The notes under the pieces: generated by a model
The model's input: the letters and a program-made list of their open reading frames with translations, nothing else
Told to the model about the DNA's origin: nothing
The model's database searches: none
Position numbers and translations under genes: made by a program
Shown here: positions 1 to 11,115 of the stretch, in pieces
How positions within the stretch are numbered: position 1 is the first letter of the stretch
Layout: each line of letters begins with the position of its first letter
Assembly: GCF_041153465.1 (NCBI RefSeq)
Contig: NZ_CP154858.1
Span: forward strand, 186,001-250,000
Direction of reading: 5' to 3'
Length of the DNA stretch: 64,000 nt
Origin: Thermohahella caldifontis
GTDB taxonomy: Bacteria > Pseudomonadota > Gammaproteobacteria > Pseudomonadales > Oleiphilaceae

Positions 1-540
1 GAGGTATTTCTGGATCTCAAGTTTCATGATATTCCCAACACGGTGGCCAAAGCGGTCGCCGCGGCAGCAGATCTCGGAGTCTGGATGGTGAATGTGCATG
101 CCTCGGGTGGGCGACGCATGCTCACCGCTGCGGCGGAAGCCCTCGCACCCTATGCCGAGAGACCGCTGCTGACTGCGGTCACCATTCTGACCAGTCTGAG
201 TGACGCCGAGCTGGCCGAAATCGGTTATCAGGGCAGTGCGGCGGACATGGTGCCGCGTCTCGCTCGGCTGGCGCAGGATTGTGGGCTGGACGGTGTGGTC
301 TGCTCGGCTCAGGAAGCGCCGATTCTGCGTCAGCAGGGGCTGAATTTTGCGCTGGTGACGCCCGGCATCCGTCCGCAATGGGCAACTGCCGGTGATCAGA
401 CCCGCATTGTCACACCGGCCACTGCACTCAAGAACGGCAGCGATTATCTGGTTATCGGGCGACCCGTGACACAGGCAGAGCATCCCGCCGAGGCACTGGA
501 GAAGGTGATTGCTGAAATCGGATGGAATCAAGCAGAATGA
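1..540 (+). CDS. pyrF: Orotidine 5'-phosphate decarboxylase, 5'-truncated by the window edge
   Basis: Catalyses the last step of UMP synthesis, decarboxylating orotidine 5'-monophosphate in the cytoplasm. The frame is open from base 1 and the first residues read EVFLDLKFHDIPNT, which contains the family's catalytic DxKxxD region (LDLKFHDIP). The C-terminal phosphate-binding part is also present: VTPGIRP near the end, followed by DYLVIGRPVTQA. About 180 residues are visible; the family is usually about 230, so roughly the first 50-60 residues lie upstream of the window. It ends in TGA 2 bases before a strong hairpin. The identification is secure; the real start cannot be seen. Confidence 0.96.
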   Translation, partial: EVFLDLKFHDIPNTVAKAVAAAADLGVWMVNVHASGGRRMLTAAAEALAPYAERPLLTAVTILTSLSDAELAEIGYQGSAADMVPRLARLAQDCGLDGVVCSAQEAPILRQQGLNFALVTPGIRPQWATAGDQTRIVTPATALKNGSDYLVIGRPVTQAEHPAEALEKVIAEIGWNQAE

Positions 541-567
541 AAAAGGCCGCTCTGTGAGCGGCCTTCA
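541..567. terminator. Bidirectional hairpin between pyrF and tRNA-Asn
   Basis: A 9-bp perfect stem (543-551 with 557-565, loop of 5) sits between the convergent pyrF and tRNA-Asn genes. Read on the minus strand it is followed by a T tract, so it is a good intrinsic terminator for the tRNA. On the plus strand the T tract is short, but it can still serve pyrF. Confidence 0.8.
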
Positions 568-574
568 GGAATTC

Positions 575-650
575 TGGCTCCCCGAGCTGGACTCGAACCA
601 GCGACCCAATGATTAACAGTCATTTGCTCTACCAACTGAGCTATCGGGGA
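575..650 (-). tRNA. tRNA-Asn (anticodon GTT), copy 1
   Basis: The reverse complement begins TCCCCGATAGCTCAGTTGG and folds into a full cloverleaf: 7-bp acceptor stem, GGTTCGAGTCC T-arm, anticodon loop CTGTTAA with GTT, and an encoded CCA end. Length is 76 nt including CCA. The sequence is identical to the second tRNA-Asn at 16749-16824. A near-consensus promoter lies upstream. Confidence 0.97.
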
Positions 651-673
651 ATCACGTCATCGACGTGGCGCGT

Positions 674-702
674 ATATTACTGATCACCCGGATGGGCGTC
701 AA
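674..702 (-). promoter_or_regulatory. tRNA-Asn promoter, -35 TTGACG and -10 TAATAT
   Basis: On the minus strand TTGACG (697-702) and TAATAT (674-679) are separated by exactly 17 bases. A GC-rich stretch follows before the tRNA 5' end 24 bases downstream, as is common for stringently controlled tRNA promoters. The IS-A target duplication starts at the base directly next to the -35 box (703), so the core promoter was left intact. Confidence 0.75.
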
Positions 703-719
703 CCCCCTGAAATGCAAAA
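703..719. repeat. 17-bp target site duplication, left copy (IS-A copy 1)
   Basis: The 17 bases CCCCCTGAAATGCAAAA directly left of the element are repeated exactly at 2068-2084 directly right of it. Perfect flanking repeats show that this copy arrived by transposition. Confidence 0.9.
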
Positions 720-2067
720 TGTTGGGAGCAAATAAACTGTCCGGACTTGTAGCACGTGATTTGTCCGGTTTCATGATCACCAAGGAGGTGAGCCATGAGA
801 CGGACAGAACTGCTACAGGAGATCCGGAAAATGCGATTCGAAGAAGCCTATACGGGATGGACCGAGAAACGGCTGACCCAGGAAGAGGCGGCGCGGCTGC
901 TGGGGGTCTGTGAGCGGACCTTCCGGCGCTATATCGACCGCTACGAGGAGGAGGGCCTCGACGGCCTGATCGACAAGCGCCTGAGTCAGGTTTCCCACCG
1001 CAAGGCCCCGGTGGATGAGGTTCTACGCCTCGAGGCGCTCTACAAGGAGCGCTACGACGGCTGGAACATCAAACACTTCTACAGCTTCTACCGCGACCGT
1101 CACGGCGGCACACGCAGCTATACCTGGGTACGGAACACCTTGCAGAAGGCAGGCCTGGTCAAGAAGGCACCGGCTCGGGGTAAGCATCGTCGACGCCGCG
1201 AGCGGGCGCCCATGGTCGGCATGATGCTCCACCAGGATGGCTCCACCCACGAATGGGTTCCCGGCCACCACTGGGATCTGATCATCACCTTCGATGACGC
1301 CACCTCTGAGCACTACTCCATGTTCTTCGTCGAGGAGGAAGGCACGGCTTCGAGCTTCCAGGCCATGCGAGAGGTCATCACCGATCACGGCCTTCCCTCG
1401 AGCCTCTATACCGACCGGGGCAGTCACTACTGGCACACCCCCAAGGCCGGCGGCAAGGTCGACAAGTCCAACCTCACCCAGTTCGGCAGGGCCATGGCCC
1501 AGCTCGGGGTCGAGATGATCCCCGCCTATTCCCCCGAGGCCCGGGGCCGCTGTGAGCGCCAGTTCGCCACCCATCAGGGACGCCTGCCCAAGGAACTTGC
1601 AGCCCAGGGCATTACCACCATGGCGGCGGCCAACCGCTACCTTCGGGAGCACTACCTGCCGGCCTTCAACCGGGAGTTCTGCGTCAAACCCGCCGTCGAG
1701 GGCAGCGCCTTCGTGCCTTTCATCGGCCCTGGACTGGACGACATCCTGTGTGAGCAGTACGAACGCACCGTGAACAAGGACAACTGCGTCTCGTTCGAGG
1801 GACTCAAGCTGCAGATCCCTGCCGACCGCTATCGGCGCCATTACGTCAAGGCCAAGGTTCGGGTACACCGTTATCCTGATCGCTCCCTGGCGATCTTCCA
1901 CGGCCCCAGAAGACTGGCCAGTTACACCCCAGAAGGCCTGCCCTTCGACCCCCTCGAACCTATTGATCAGGCACCGGCCAACGTCCGCTGCCAAGTCTGA
2001 TCATCAGTGGACCCAAAGCGGACAGTTTATGTGCTACAAAACCGGACAGTTCTATTTGTTGCTAACA
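720..2067 (+). mobile_element. ISNCY-family insertion sequence IS-A, copy 1 (1348 bp)
   Basis: Ends are TGTTGGGAGC on the left and, reading inward from the right, TGTTAGCAAC. They continue as imperfect terminal inverted repeats that share CTGTCCGG and TTGTAGCAC. Subterminal TGTCCGG motifs lie at 738-744 and 762-768. Their reverse complements (one with a single change) lie at 2018-2024 and 2042-2048, giving two motifs about 24 bp apart at each end. One transposase gene fills the element. Flanking 17-bp duplications are perfect. A second copy that appears identical lies at 58274-59621 in the same orientation. TGT ends and long target duplications fit the IS1202-like group of ISNCY; the family assignment is from recollection. 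Confidence 0.93.
795..2000 (+). CDS. ISNCY-type DDE transposase of IS-A (copy 1)
   Basis: A 401-residue transposase that should catalyse cut or copy and paste of IS-A. The N-terminal helix-turn-helix (about residues 10-60) contains RLTQEEAARLLGVCERTFRRY. An integrase-like core follows, with candidate catalytic acidic residues in HQDGSTHEW, YTDRGSHYW and PEARGRCERQF. The start is supported by a strong ribosome binding site (AAGGAGGTGAGCC) directly before ATG. The translated protein is identical to the copy at 58349-59554. Related over the same motifs to the IS-B transposase at 16979. Looks intact and probably active. Confidence 0.93.
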   Translation: MRRTELLQEIRKMRFEEAYTGWTEKRLTQEEAARLLGVCERTFRRYIDRYEEEGLDGLIDKRLSQVSHRKAPVDEVLRLEALYKERYDGWNIKHFYSFYRDRHGGTRSYTWVRNTLQKAGLVKKAPARGKHRRRRERAPMVGMMLHQDGSTHEWVPGHHWDLIITFDDATSEHYSMFFVEEEGTASSFQAMREVITDHGLPSSLYTDRGSHYWHTPKAGGKVDKSNLTQFGRAMAQLGVEMIPAYSPEARGRCERQFATHQGRLPKELAAQGITTMAAANRYLREHYLPAFNREFCVKPAVEGSAFVPFIGPGLDDILCEQYERTVNKDNCVSFEGLKLQIPADRYRRHYVKAKVRVHRYPDRSLAIFHGPRRLASYTPEGLPFDPLEPIDQAPANVRCQV

Positions 2068-2084
2068 CCCCCTGAAATGCAAAA
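2068..2084. repeat. 17-bp target site duplication, right copy (IS-A copy 1)
   Basis: Exact repeat of 703-719. Removing the element and one repeat restores a dyad-containing intergenic sequence between the tRNA-Asn promoter and uvrB, with CAACCCC on one side and GGGGTTG on the other. Confidence 0.9.
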
Positions 2085-2206
2085 ATGCAGCCGGGGTTGC
2101 CAGACCGGCGTGTCCGGCCGGAAAAGGGGGTATACTGTCGGCCCCGGCTACGCCGCGGAAATTCCGACAAGCCCTTGAGAAAGTCTGTTCAGGAGAACAC
2201 AGCCGC

Positions 2207-4226
<2,020 letters not shown>

Positions 4227-4228
<2 letters not shown>

Positions 4229-4244
4229 GGCGGCTCGCCGCCTC
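4227..4244. terminator. GC-rich hairpin between convergent uvrB and CDF genes
   Basis: GAGGCGGC (4227-4234) pairs with GCCGCCTC (4237-4244) across a 2-base gap, overlapping the uvrB stop codon. There is no T tract on either side, so it is a weak or Rho-assisted terminator at best. Confidence 0.4.
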
Positions 4245-4249
4245 TGGTG

Positions 4250-5401
4250 TCAGGTTGTCGCCGTGGGGGCCTGATGCCACACACGCACACTGCCGAACCA
4301 GCGGAAAGCGGCCAGATGCTGACGGATAGCCTCCACATCTTCAGGTGAAAGCGTCACACCGGCACGCACCTTCAGTTCCAGGTGAACCCGCTTTTCCAGA
4401 TAGTGCAGGGTTGCGGAGATGGCCCCGTCAGGCAGTGCGAGTTCCTCATACAGTGCCTCAAGGATGGGCTCGATGTCATGGCGCAGCGGCAGTTCGGGGG
4501 CATCCGTCACGTTCAGATTCTGGTCATCCTCGGCATCCACGTGAAAGGTGACGTCGCTGATCTCGGGCATGGCTGCGCGCAGATGCCTGGCGACGGTGAG
4601 ACCGATCTGATGCCCCTCGGAGACACTGATGCGCGGATCCACCAGCAAATGGATATCCAGCACGATCCGTGGACCCACGTGGCGTGCGCGCAGGTCGTGA
4701 ATCCCGCGGACTTCCGGCAGGTCTGCCACGGCTGCCCGCAGGCGTGCCAGATCCTCTTCCGGCAGCGAGGTTTCCAGCAATTCCTGAATGCTGTCCCAGA
4801 TCAGGGAGCCGCCAACCCAGGCCACCATCAGCGCCACCACGACCGCGCCGGCAGCATCCAGCCAGGTCCAGCCAAAGAGTGCACCGATCAGCGCAATCAG
4901 CACAATGACGGATGACAGGGCATCGCTGCGATGATGCCAGGCATTGGCAATCAGCATGTCGGAACGGATGGCACGTCCCACCTTGACGGTGTAATGATAG
5001 AGCCATTCCTTGCTGGCGATGGAAAGGATGGCCATGACAATGGCTGTACTGCCGGTGACCTCGTGCGGGGCATTGATCCACAGTGTCTGGAGGCTGTCCC
5101 AGGCCAGACCGCCGGCCACCGCAATGAGCAGCACTCCGAGAATGACCGTGCCCAGGGTTTCAAACTTGCCGTGACCATAGGGATGATCCTTGTCCGGCGC
5201 TTCATGGGCCACCCGGTTGACGGCCAGCACGAGCACATCGGAAGCCAGGTCGGAGAAGGAGTGCAGGCCATCTGCAACCAGTGCATGAGAGCCGCTGGCC
5301 AGCCCCACGCCGACCTTGCCCACACCCAGCCCCAGATCCGTCCACAGGCCGACCCAGGTCACACGATCGGCTGCAGACTTGTTGTGCTCAAGGGTGGACA
5401 T
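4250..5401 (-). CDS. Cation diffusion facilitator (CDF) family metal efflux transporter
   Basis: Inner-membrane proton/metal antiporter that exports divalent cations such as Zn, Fe or Mn. The 383 residues show the CDF pattern: membrane segments from about residue 15. The first metal site is in VADGLHSFSDLASD, the conserved DHPYGHGKFETLG loop follows, and the second site is HHRSDALSS. The C-terminal cytoplasmic domain (from about 215) is longer than in FieF, reaching residue 383 with an extra module after a linker near residue 290. Metal specificity cannot be read from sequence alone. It is divergent from the PilZ gene and convergent with uvrB, and has its own promoter at 5434-5461. Confidence 0.93.
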   Translation of the reverse strand: MSTLEHNKSAADRVTWVGLWTDLGLGVGKVGVGLASGSHALVADGLHSFSDLASDVLVLAVNRVAHEAPDKDHPYGHGKFETLGTVILGVLLIAVAGGLAWDSLQTLWINAPHEVTGSTAIVMAILSIASKEWLYHYTVKVGRAIRSDMLIANAWHHRSDALSSVIVLIALIGALFGWTWLDAAGAVVVALMVAWVGGSLIWDSIQELLETSLPEEDLARLRAAVADLPEVRGIHDLRARHVGPRIVLDIHLLVDPRISVSEGHQIGLTVARHLRAAMPEISDVTFHVDAEDDQNLNVTDAPELPLRHDIEPILEALYEELALPDGAISATLHYLEKRVHLELKVRAGVTLSPEDVEAIRQHLAAFRWFGSVRVWHQAPTATT

Positions 5402-5433
5402 GGCAAACTCCGGTATGCATTGAAGGTGACGCC

Positions 5434-5461
5434 ATTATATCGGCAGGCAGACCTGAAACAA
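5434..5461 (-). promoter_or_regulatory. Candidate promoter of the CDF transporter gene
   Basis: On the minus strand TTGTTT (5456-5461) and a perfect TATAAT (5434-5439) are separated by 16 bases, 33 bases upstream of the CDF start codon. Confidence 0.5.
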
Positions 5462-5504
5462 CTCTGCTAGACTGAATAAAAAGTGATCACTGCAGAGGTG
5501 GAAT

Positions 5505-5774
5505 ATGGAAAGGCGTCATTATCAGCGTTGCCCGGGCCATCTGTATCTCCGGCTGGTCTGCCGCGACGGGGACTGTATTCAGGCGGTAGCGCGGGAAGTT
5601 TCGGAAGGCGGGCTGTTTGTCGAGGGGCCGGTGCCGCCAGAGCTCGAGCCGGGCACACCGGTACGGGTGCAGGTGCAGGGCATCCTGTCGGATCAGTCGC
5701 CTTGGGTGGAAATGAATGTCATACGGGTGACCGGACAGGGGTTGGCACTGGTTTTTCCGGAAGTTTCCGCCTGA
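5505..5774 (+). CDS. Single-domain PilZ protein (putative c-di-GMP receptor)
   Basis: An 89-residue protein consisting of one PilZ domain, which in known members binds cyclic di-GMP and relays it to motility or biofilm targets. The RxxxR motif is R4-HYQ-R8. The second motif is EVSEGG (31-36), where the usual (D/N)xSxxG starts with Glu instead of Asp/Asn. That is a conservative change and may weaken ligand binding. No target gene is adjacent; the neighbours are a metal transporter and pyrD. Start chosen at the ATG after GAGGTGG at 5494-5500. Confidence 0.85.
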   Translation: MERRHYQRCPGHLYLRLVCRDGDCIQAVAREVSEGGLFVEGPVPPELEPGTPVRVQVQGILSDQSPWVEMNVIRVTGQGLALVFPEVSA

Positions 5775-6093
5775 CGTCAAAATCCTGACCCAAAGCCCTG
5801 TCGATCATCCGGCGGCCACTTTGATCAAAGAAAAAACACTCCGTAACCTATTGAATAATAAGAAATAAAATAAAGCGATCAAAAAATGATCAAATCGCTG
5901 AGCCCCTGATCCCTCGCGGCGTTAGGCAACATACCCTAGGGATATCCCCAAAGTTATCCACAGATCTCGTGGATAAATGACCGAATTGTCACACGCCTGT
6001 GGAAAGCCCGGGACCGGACGCATGAATACTGTCATCCGGGGGTGAAATGGCTATAATGGCCGCCGACACGCCCACAGACTGAGCCCCGGAACC
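5775..6093. other. Gene-free AT-rich region with DnaA-box-like and GATC motifs (candidate replication-related locus)
   Basis: No gene is visible in these 319 bases. There is one perfect DnaA box TTATCCACA at 5954-5962. An inverted box with one mismatch is at 5968-5976 (CGTGGATAA). Weaker ones lie at 5942-5950 (ATATCCCCA) and 5998-6006 (TGTGGAAAG). Six GATC sites occur between 5803 and 5966, far more than chance. A very AT-rich tract covers about 5820-5900. This combination resembles a chromosomal origin or a DnaA-titration site, but no dnaA, dnaN or gidA gene is adjacent. The pyrD promoter (-10 TATAAT near 6050) is also inside. Confidence 0.5.
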
Positions 6094-7173
6094 ATGGATT
6101 ACCGTCTCATTCAACCGCTGCTGTTTCGTCTCAACCCTGAAACCGCTCACGATCTGTCTCTGAATGTCCTCGCAACGCTGGCAAGGCTGGGGGTCGCGGA
6201 ATGGTTCGGTCGGCGGCCTGAGCCCCGGCCGGTCACACTGATGGGGCTGACCTTTCCCAACCCGGTGGGCCTGGCGGCGGGTCTGGACAAGGACGGACGG
6301 TGTATTGACGGGCTGGCCGCCATGGGATTCGGTTTTCTCGAAGTGGGAACGGTGACGCCGCGGCCTCAGCCCGGCAATCCCCGCCCGAGATTGTTCCGCT
6401 TGCCGGACCAGCAGGCCATCATCAACCGTATGGGATTCAACAACGATGGTGTGGACGCGCTGATCCGTCGTCTGGACAAGACCCGCTATGACGGCATTCT
6501 CGGGATCAATGTCGGCAAGAACAAGGATACGCCCCAGGAAGAGGCCAGCAAGGATTACGTGACCTGCATTGAAAAGGTCTATCACCGTGCCAGTTACATC
6601 ACGGTCAACCTGTCATCCCCGAACACCCCGGGTCTGCGTGCACTGCAATTCGGTGAGGCATTGCGCGAGCTGATCGGTGAGGTACGGGAGGCACAGGAAC
6701 GTCTGGCGTCTCGCCATGGCCGGCGGGTGCCTGTTGTCGTCAAGATTGCACCGGACATGTCTGACGATGAAATCCGCATGACGGGTGAAACACTGGTACA
6801 GGCGGGTGTGGATGGCATCATTGCGACCAATACCACCCTGTCGCGGGAAGGTGTGGAGCGTGCGCCGCACGGCAAGGAAACCGGCGGACTGAGTGGTGCG
6901 CCCCTGACGACGCGGGCCACGGAGGTCGTGCGCGTACTGTGCGAGACCGTGGACGGGCGTGTGCCGGTCATTGCGTCCGGTGGCGTGATGGACGGGGAGT
7001 CCGCGCTGGCAAAGGTTGAGGCTGGTGCCGCTCTGGTGCAGATCTATACGGGCTTCATCTATCGGGGGCCGGAACTGATCAGGGAGATCGCACACCGGCT
7101 GTATCAGGCAGGATGGCCGGACTTGCCCCATATCAGGACGCTGGCCGCGAAATCTGCCGGGACTGAAGGGTAG
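6094..7173 (+). CDS. pyrD: Dihydroorotate dehydrogenase (quinone), class 2
   Basis: Membrane-associated FMN enzyme that oxidises dihydroorotate to orotate with a quinone acceptor, the fourth step of pyrimidine synthesis. The N-terminal amphipathic helices (residues 1-45) that define class 2 are present. FMN-site motifs GLAAGLDKDG and NRMGFNNDG follow. The catalytic serine is S175 in VNLSSPNTPG, and the C-terminal SGGVMDGESA and phosphate-site IYTGFIY are seen. Length is 359, slightly longer than E. coli (336) because of a C-terminal tail. Together with rmf and rlmL downstream it forms the neighbourhood also known in enterics. Confidence 0.97.
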   Translation: MDYRLIQPLLFRLNPETAHDLSLNVLATLARLGVAEWFGRRPEPRPVTLMGLTFPNPVGLAAGLDKDGRCIDGLAAMGFGFLEVGTVTPRPQPGNPRPRLFRLPDQQAIINRMGFNNDGVDALIRRLDKTRYDGILGINVGKNKDTPQEEASKDYVTCIEKVYHRASYITVNLSSPNTPGLRALQFGEALRELIGEVREAQERLASRHGRRVPVVVKIAPDMSDDEIRMTGETLVQAGVDGIIATNTTLSREGVERAPHGKETGGLSGAPLTTRATEVVRVLCETVDGRVPVIASGGVMDGESALAKVEAGAALVQIYTGFIYRGPELIREIAHRLYQAGWPDLPHIRTLAAKSAGTEG

Positions 7174-7182
7174 AAAGCAAAT

Positions 7183-7207
7183 AAAAGGCCCGCTGAGCGG
7201 GCCTGAG
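7183..7207. terminator. Bidirectional intrinsic terminator between pyrD and rmf
   Basis: GGCCCGC (7187-7193) pairs with GCGGGCC (7197-7203) around a 3-base loop. On the minus strand the stem is followed by TTTTATTT, so it is best suited to terminate rmf. On the plus strand it lies just after pyrD. Confidence 0.8.
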
Positions 7208-7252
7208 TACGGGGCTGTATCCCCGTGCGGTGAAGAAAGTTGAAACGTAAAA

Positions 7253-7456
7253 TCAGATAACGGGTTCTTTGTGTAAACCGGATACGCCGACGTATCCGTC
7301 CCAGTGATCCGCCCGTCCGTCTCTCCAGCCGTTCATCCATTGCTGGCGCGCGAGGGCATTGTTGGTGGGGCATAAGTCTTTGGACCGGCCTGCGATCCCG
7401 GCCCGGTAACCCTTGAGGTAAGCTCTTTCCAAAGTGTTTCGCTTCTGTCTTCTCAT
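7253..7456 (-). CDS. rmf: Ribosome modulation factor
   Basis: Small basic protein that dimerises 70S ribosomes into inactive 100S particles in stationary phase. The 67 residues carry the family core: MRRQKRNTLERAY, then KGYRAGIAGRSKDLCP, then QWMNGWRDGRADHWDG. It is about 12 residues longer than E. coli RMF at the C-terminus. Its own terminator follows. The about 245 bases upstream, to rlmL, contain no further gene; the long AT-rich leader probably carries the growth-phase promoter. Confidence 0.95.
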   Translation of the reverse strand: MRRQKRNTLERAYLKGYRAGIAGRSKDLCPTNNALARQQWMNGWRDGRADHWDGYVGVSGLHKEPVI

Positions 7457-7703
7457 TCTTGTTGAACCTCATGACCTTGGGTGATTGGTAAAGATGAAGT
7501 GAAAAGTGTCGGCAGGTCGTCTTTCTCCTTGTTGGGTGTGATGATGTTTGGGTTGAACATGCTTTAACCATAAACCACACTTTCGAGCAGAGTGAACGAA
7601 TAATTTCATCTATGTGACGGTGTTTTTAGATGCGAAAGCTCTTTAAACACTGAAATGGCCGCTGAAACAAGGCTCTGGCCGGGCGGCACCGGAGTGTAAC
7701 GAA

Positions 7704-9848
<2,145 letters not shown>

Positions 9849-9850
<2 letters not shown>

Positions 9851-9864
9851 ATCCGCGCGGATTC
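9849..9864. terminator. Perfect 16-bp palindrome after rlmL
   Basis: GAATCCGCGCGGATTC is self-complementary and lies between the convergent rlmL and beta-barrel genes. It has no T tract, so it would be a weak or Rho-linked transcription end. Confidence 0.35.
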
Positions 9865-9869
9865 GGGGA

Positions 9870-10448
9870 TCAGTAGCGGTATTTGATCCCCAGGTTGAGC
9901 TGCATCATGCGGACCTTGGTCTGGCTGTCCTTGTGGATACGACCAAACTCGAATGTTCCCCACACATCCTTGTGGATCTGGATCTCCGTTCCGAGTATGT
10001 AGCTCACGCTGAAGGAGCTGCTGTAGAACTTTTCGGGAATATCGGGAAATGCAGTCGGATCGTCGCGCTGGGTTTCGCCCTTGACGAAACTGAACCCGAA
10101 CAGGCCATAGACAGTCCAGTATTCGGTCGGCGCGTAGGTGGGGCCCATGTACCAGCTCGCCAGATAGTTGGTCTTGACCTTGAGTCCGTCCTGCGGGCTG
10201 TCTTCGGTCAGGCCCATGCCGAAGCGGCCTTCCACCTTCACGTAGTCGGTAATGTGGGTGCCCAGTATGAGTGTGGCACCGTCCAGCCGGGCGGATTTTT
10301 CTCCGCGAATGGAGCGGAAGTCCCAGTCGGAGTAGGTCAGCCCCACGTAGGACACGTCTTCAAGTTTCTGGGCGGTGTCTGCCACAGCGAGGGGAGCGGC
10401 AATCAGGGCCAGCAGGCCCACGGCAGGTAAGCGTCTCATGCGGCGCAT
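9870..10448 (-). CDS. Secreted small outer-membrane beta-barrel protein (OmpA/OmpX-like)
   Basis: A 192-residue protein with an N-terminal signal peptide (residues 1-23, MRRMRR then hydrophobic, ending AVADT). The rest consists of alternating amphipathic strands typical of an 8-stranded barrel (SYVGLTYSDWDF, VKVEGRFGMGL, WTVYGLFGFSF, FSVSYILGTEI, MMQLNLGIKYRY). The C-terminal residue is aromatic (Tyr), as needed for BAM-dependent assembly. The specific role is unknown; it resembles generic outer membrane beta-barrel domain proteins. It is monocistronic or follows the exonuclease-like gene 100 bases upstream. Confidence 0.85.
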   Translation of the reverse strand: MRRMRRLPAVGLLALIAAPLAVADTAQKLEDVSYVGLTYSDWDFRSIRGEKSARLDGATLILGTHITDYVKVEGRFGMGLTEDSPQDGLKVKTNYLASWYMGPTYAPTEYWTVYGLFGFSFVKGETQRDDPTAFPDIPEKFYSSSFSVSYILGTEIQIHKDVWGTFEFGRIHKDSQTKVRMMQLNLGIKYRY

Positions 10449-10488
10449 TGTCCTTTACATTCTGCAACAAAAAAACAATGTATCCGAA

Positions 10489-10509
10489 ATCCGCCCGCCG
10501 GGGGCGGAT
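10489..10509 (-). terminator. Hairpin after the exonuclease-like gene
   Basis: ATCCGCCC (10489-10496) pairs with GGGCGGAT (10502-10509), 40 bases downstream of the exonuclease-like stop codon on the minus strand. A T-rich run begins only about 12 bases later, so termination would be partial. Confidence 0.4.
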
Positions 10510-10548
10510 ACGGGTCACAAAACCGGGTGCTGGTTGGCCGGGCAGCAG

Positions 10549-11034
10549 TCAGCTACCCGCTTTTTCGCACAGCCGAAGCATGACGTACACATTGTGTTCG
10601 GCCTGAAAGGCGGTCAGTCCTTCCTCGTCCAGCAGTTCCCGCTTGCGTTCGAACAGATCGGGAATGTCCGCCAGTTCGGGGAACTGGTTCATGGGGGCGA
10701 TTTCAAACGGCAGTTCACTGCGGGCAGCCTCAAAAAGGCGTTCCAGCCAGAGTTCATCCGGATCCAGACCATCCACATAAACGGTTTCCTCTGCCAGATC
10801 CTCCGCCAGCAGACGGGCCACATCCTTGCACGACAGCCCCTGATCGATGAGGTGTTCGCGGGTGAGCCCCATGCCGGACTCGAAGCCGGTGTCCCATTCT
10901 GTCCAGTCGTCGTCCGGACAGACCAGCACGTTGCGGATCACGCCATCCCGGGTTGACCAGGCGATCACCACCGGATAGCCCTCCTCATCCGGAGAACTGG
11001 CTTCAATATCGAGAAACAGTCGGGGTGTTCTCAT
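10549..11034 (-). CDS. DEDD exonuclease-fold protein with a degenerate active site
   Basis: A 161-residue cytoplasmic protein that reads like a minimal RNase H-fold (DnaQ-like) exonuclease. Motif I is FLDIEAS with D9 and E11. Motif II is in VDGLDPDELWLERLF with D88 and D93. Motif III should be HxxxxD, but here it is H147 followed by NVYVM, so the last catalytic Asp is missing. This suggests loss of nuclease activity or a different metal arrangement. The start is the ATG at 11034, and no other start is clearly better. Function unknown; divergent from the large membrane protein gene by 81 bases. Confidence 0.7.
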   Translation of the reverse strand: MRTPRLFLDIEASSPDEEGYPVVIAWSTRDGVIRNVLVCPDDDWTEWDTGFESGMGLTREHLIDQGLSCKDVARLLAEDLAEETVYVDGLDPDELWLERLFEAARSELPFEIAPMNQFPELADIPDLFERKRELLDEEGLTAFQAEHNVYVMLRLCEKAGS

Positions 11035-11115
11035 GTGCAGGCATTACCTGTTCCGTTGGGCTTGTGATAGATTGGCATTATCGGAGAATTCAAACAGGAA
11101 AAAAAGGAAACCCCC

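Noticed and set aside
1023..1994. 323-codon open frame opposite the IS-A transposase
   Set aside because: Same shadow appears at the second copy (58577-59548); it follows from codon bias and lacks a ribosome binding site.
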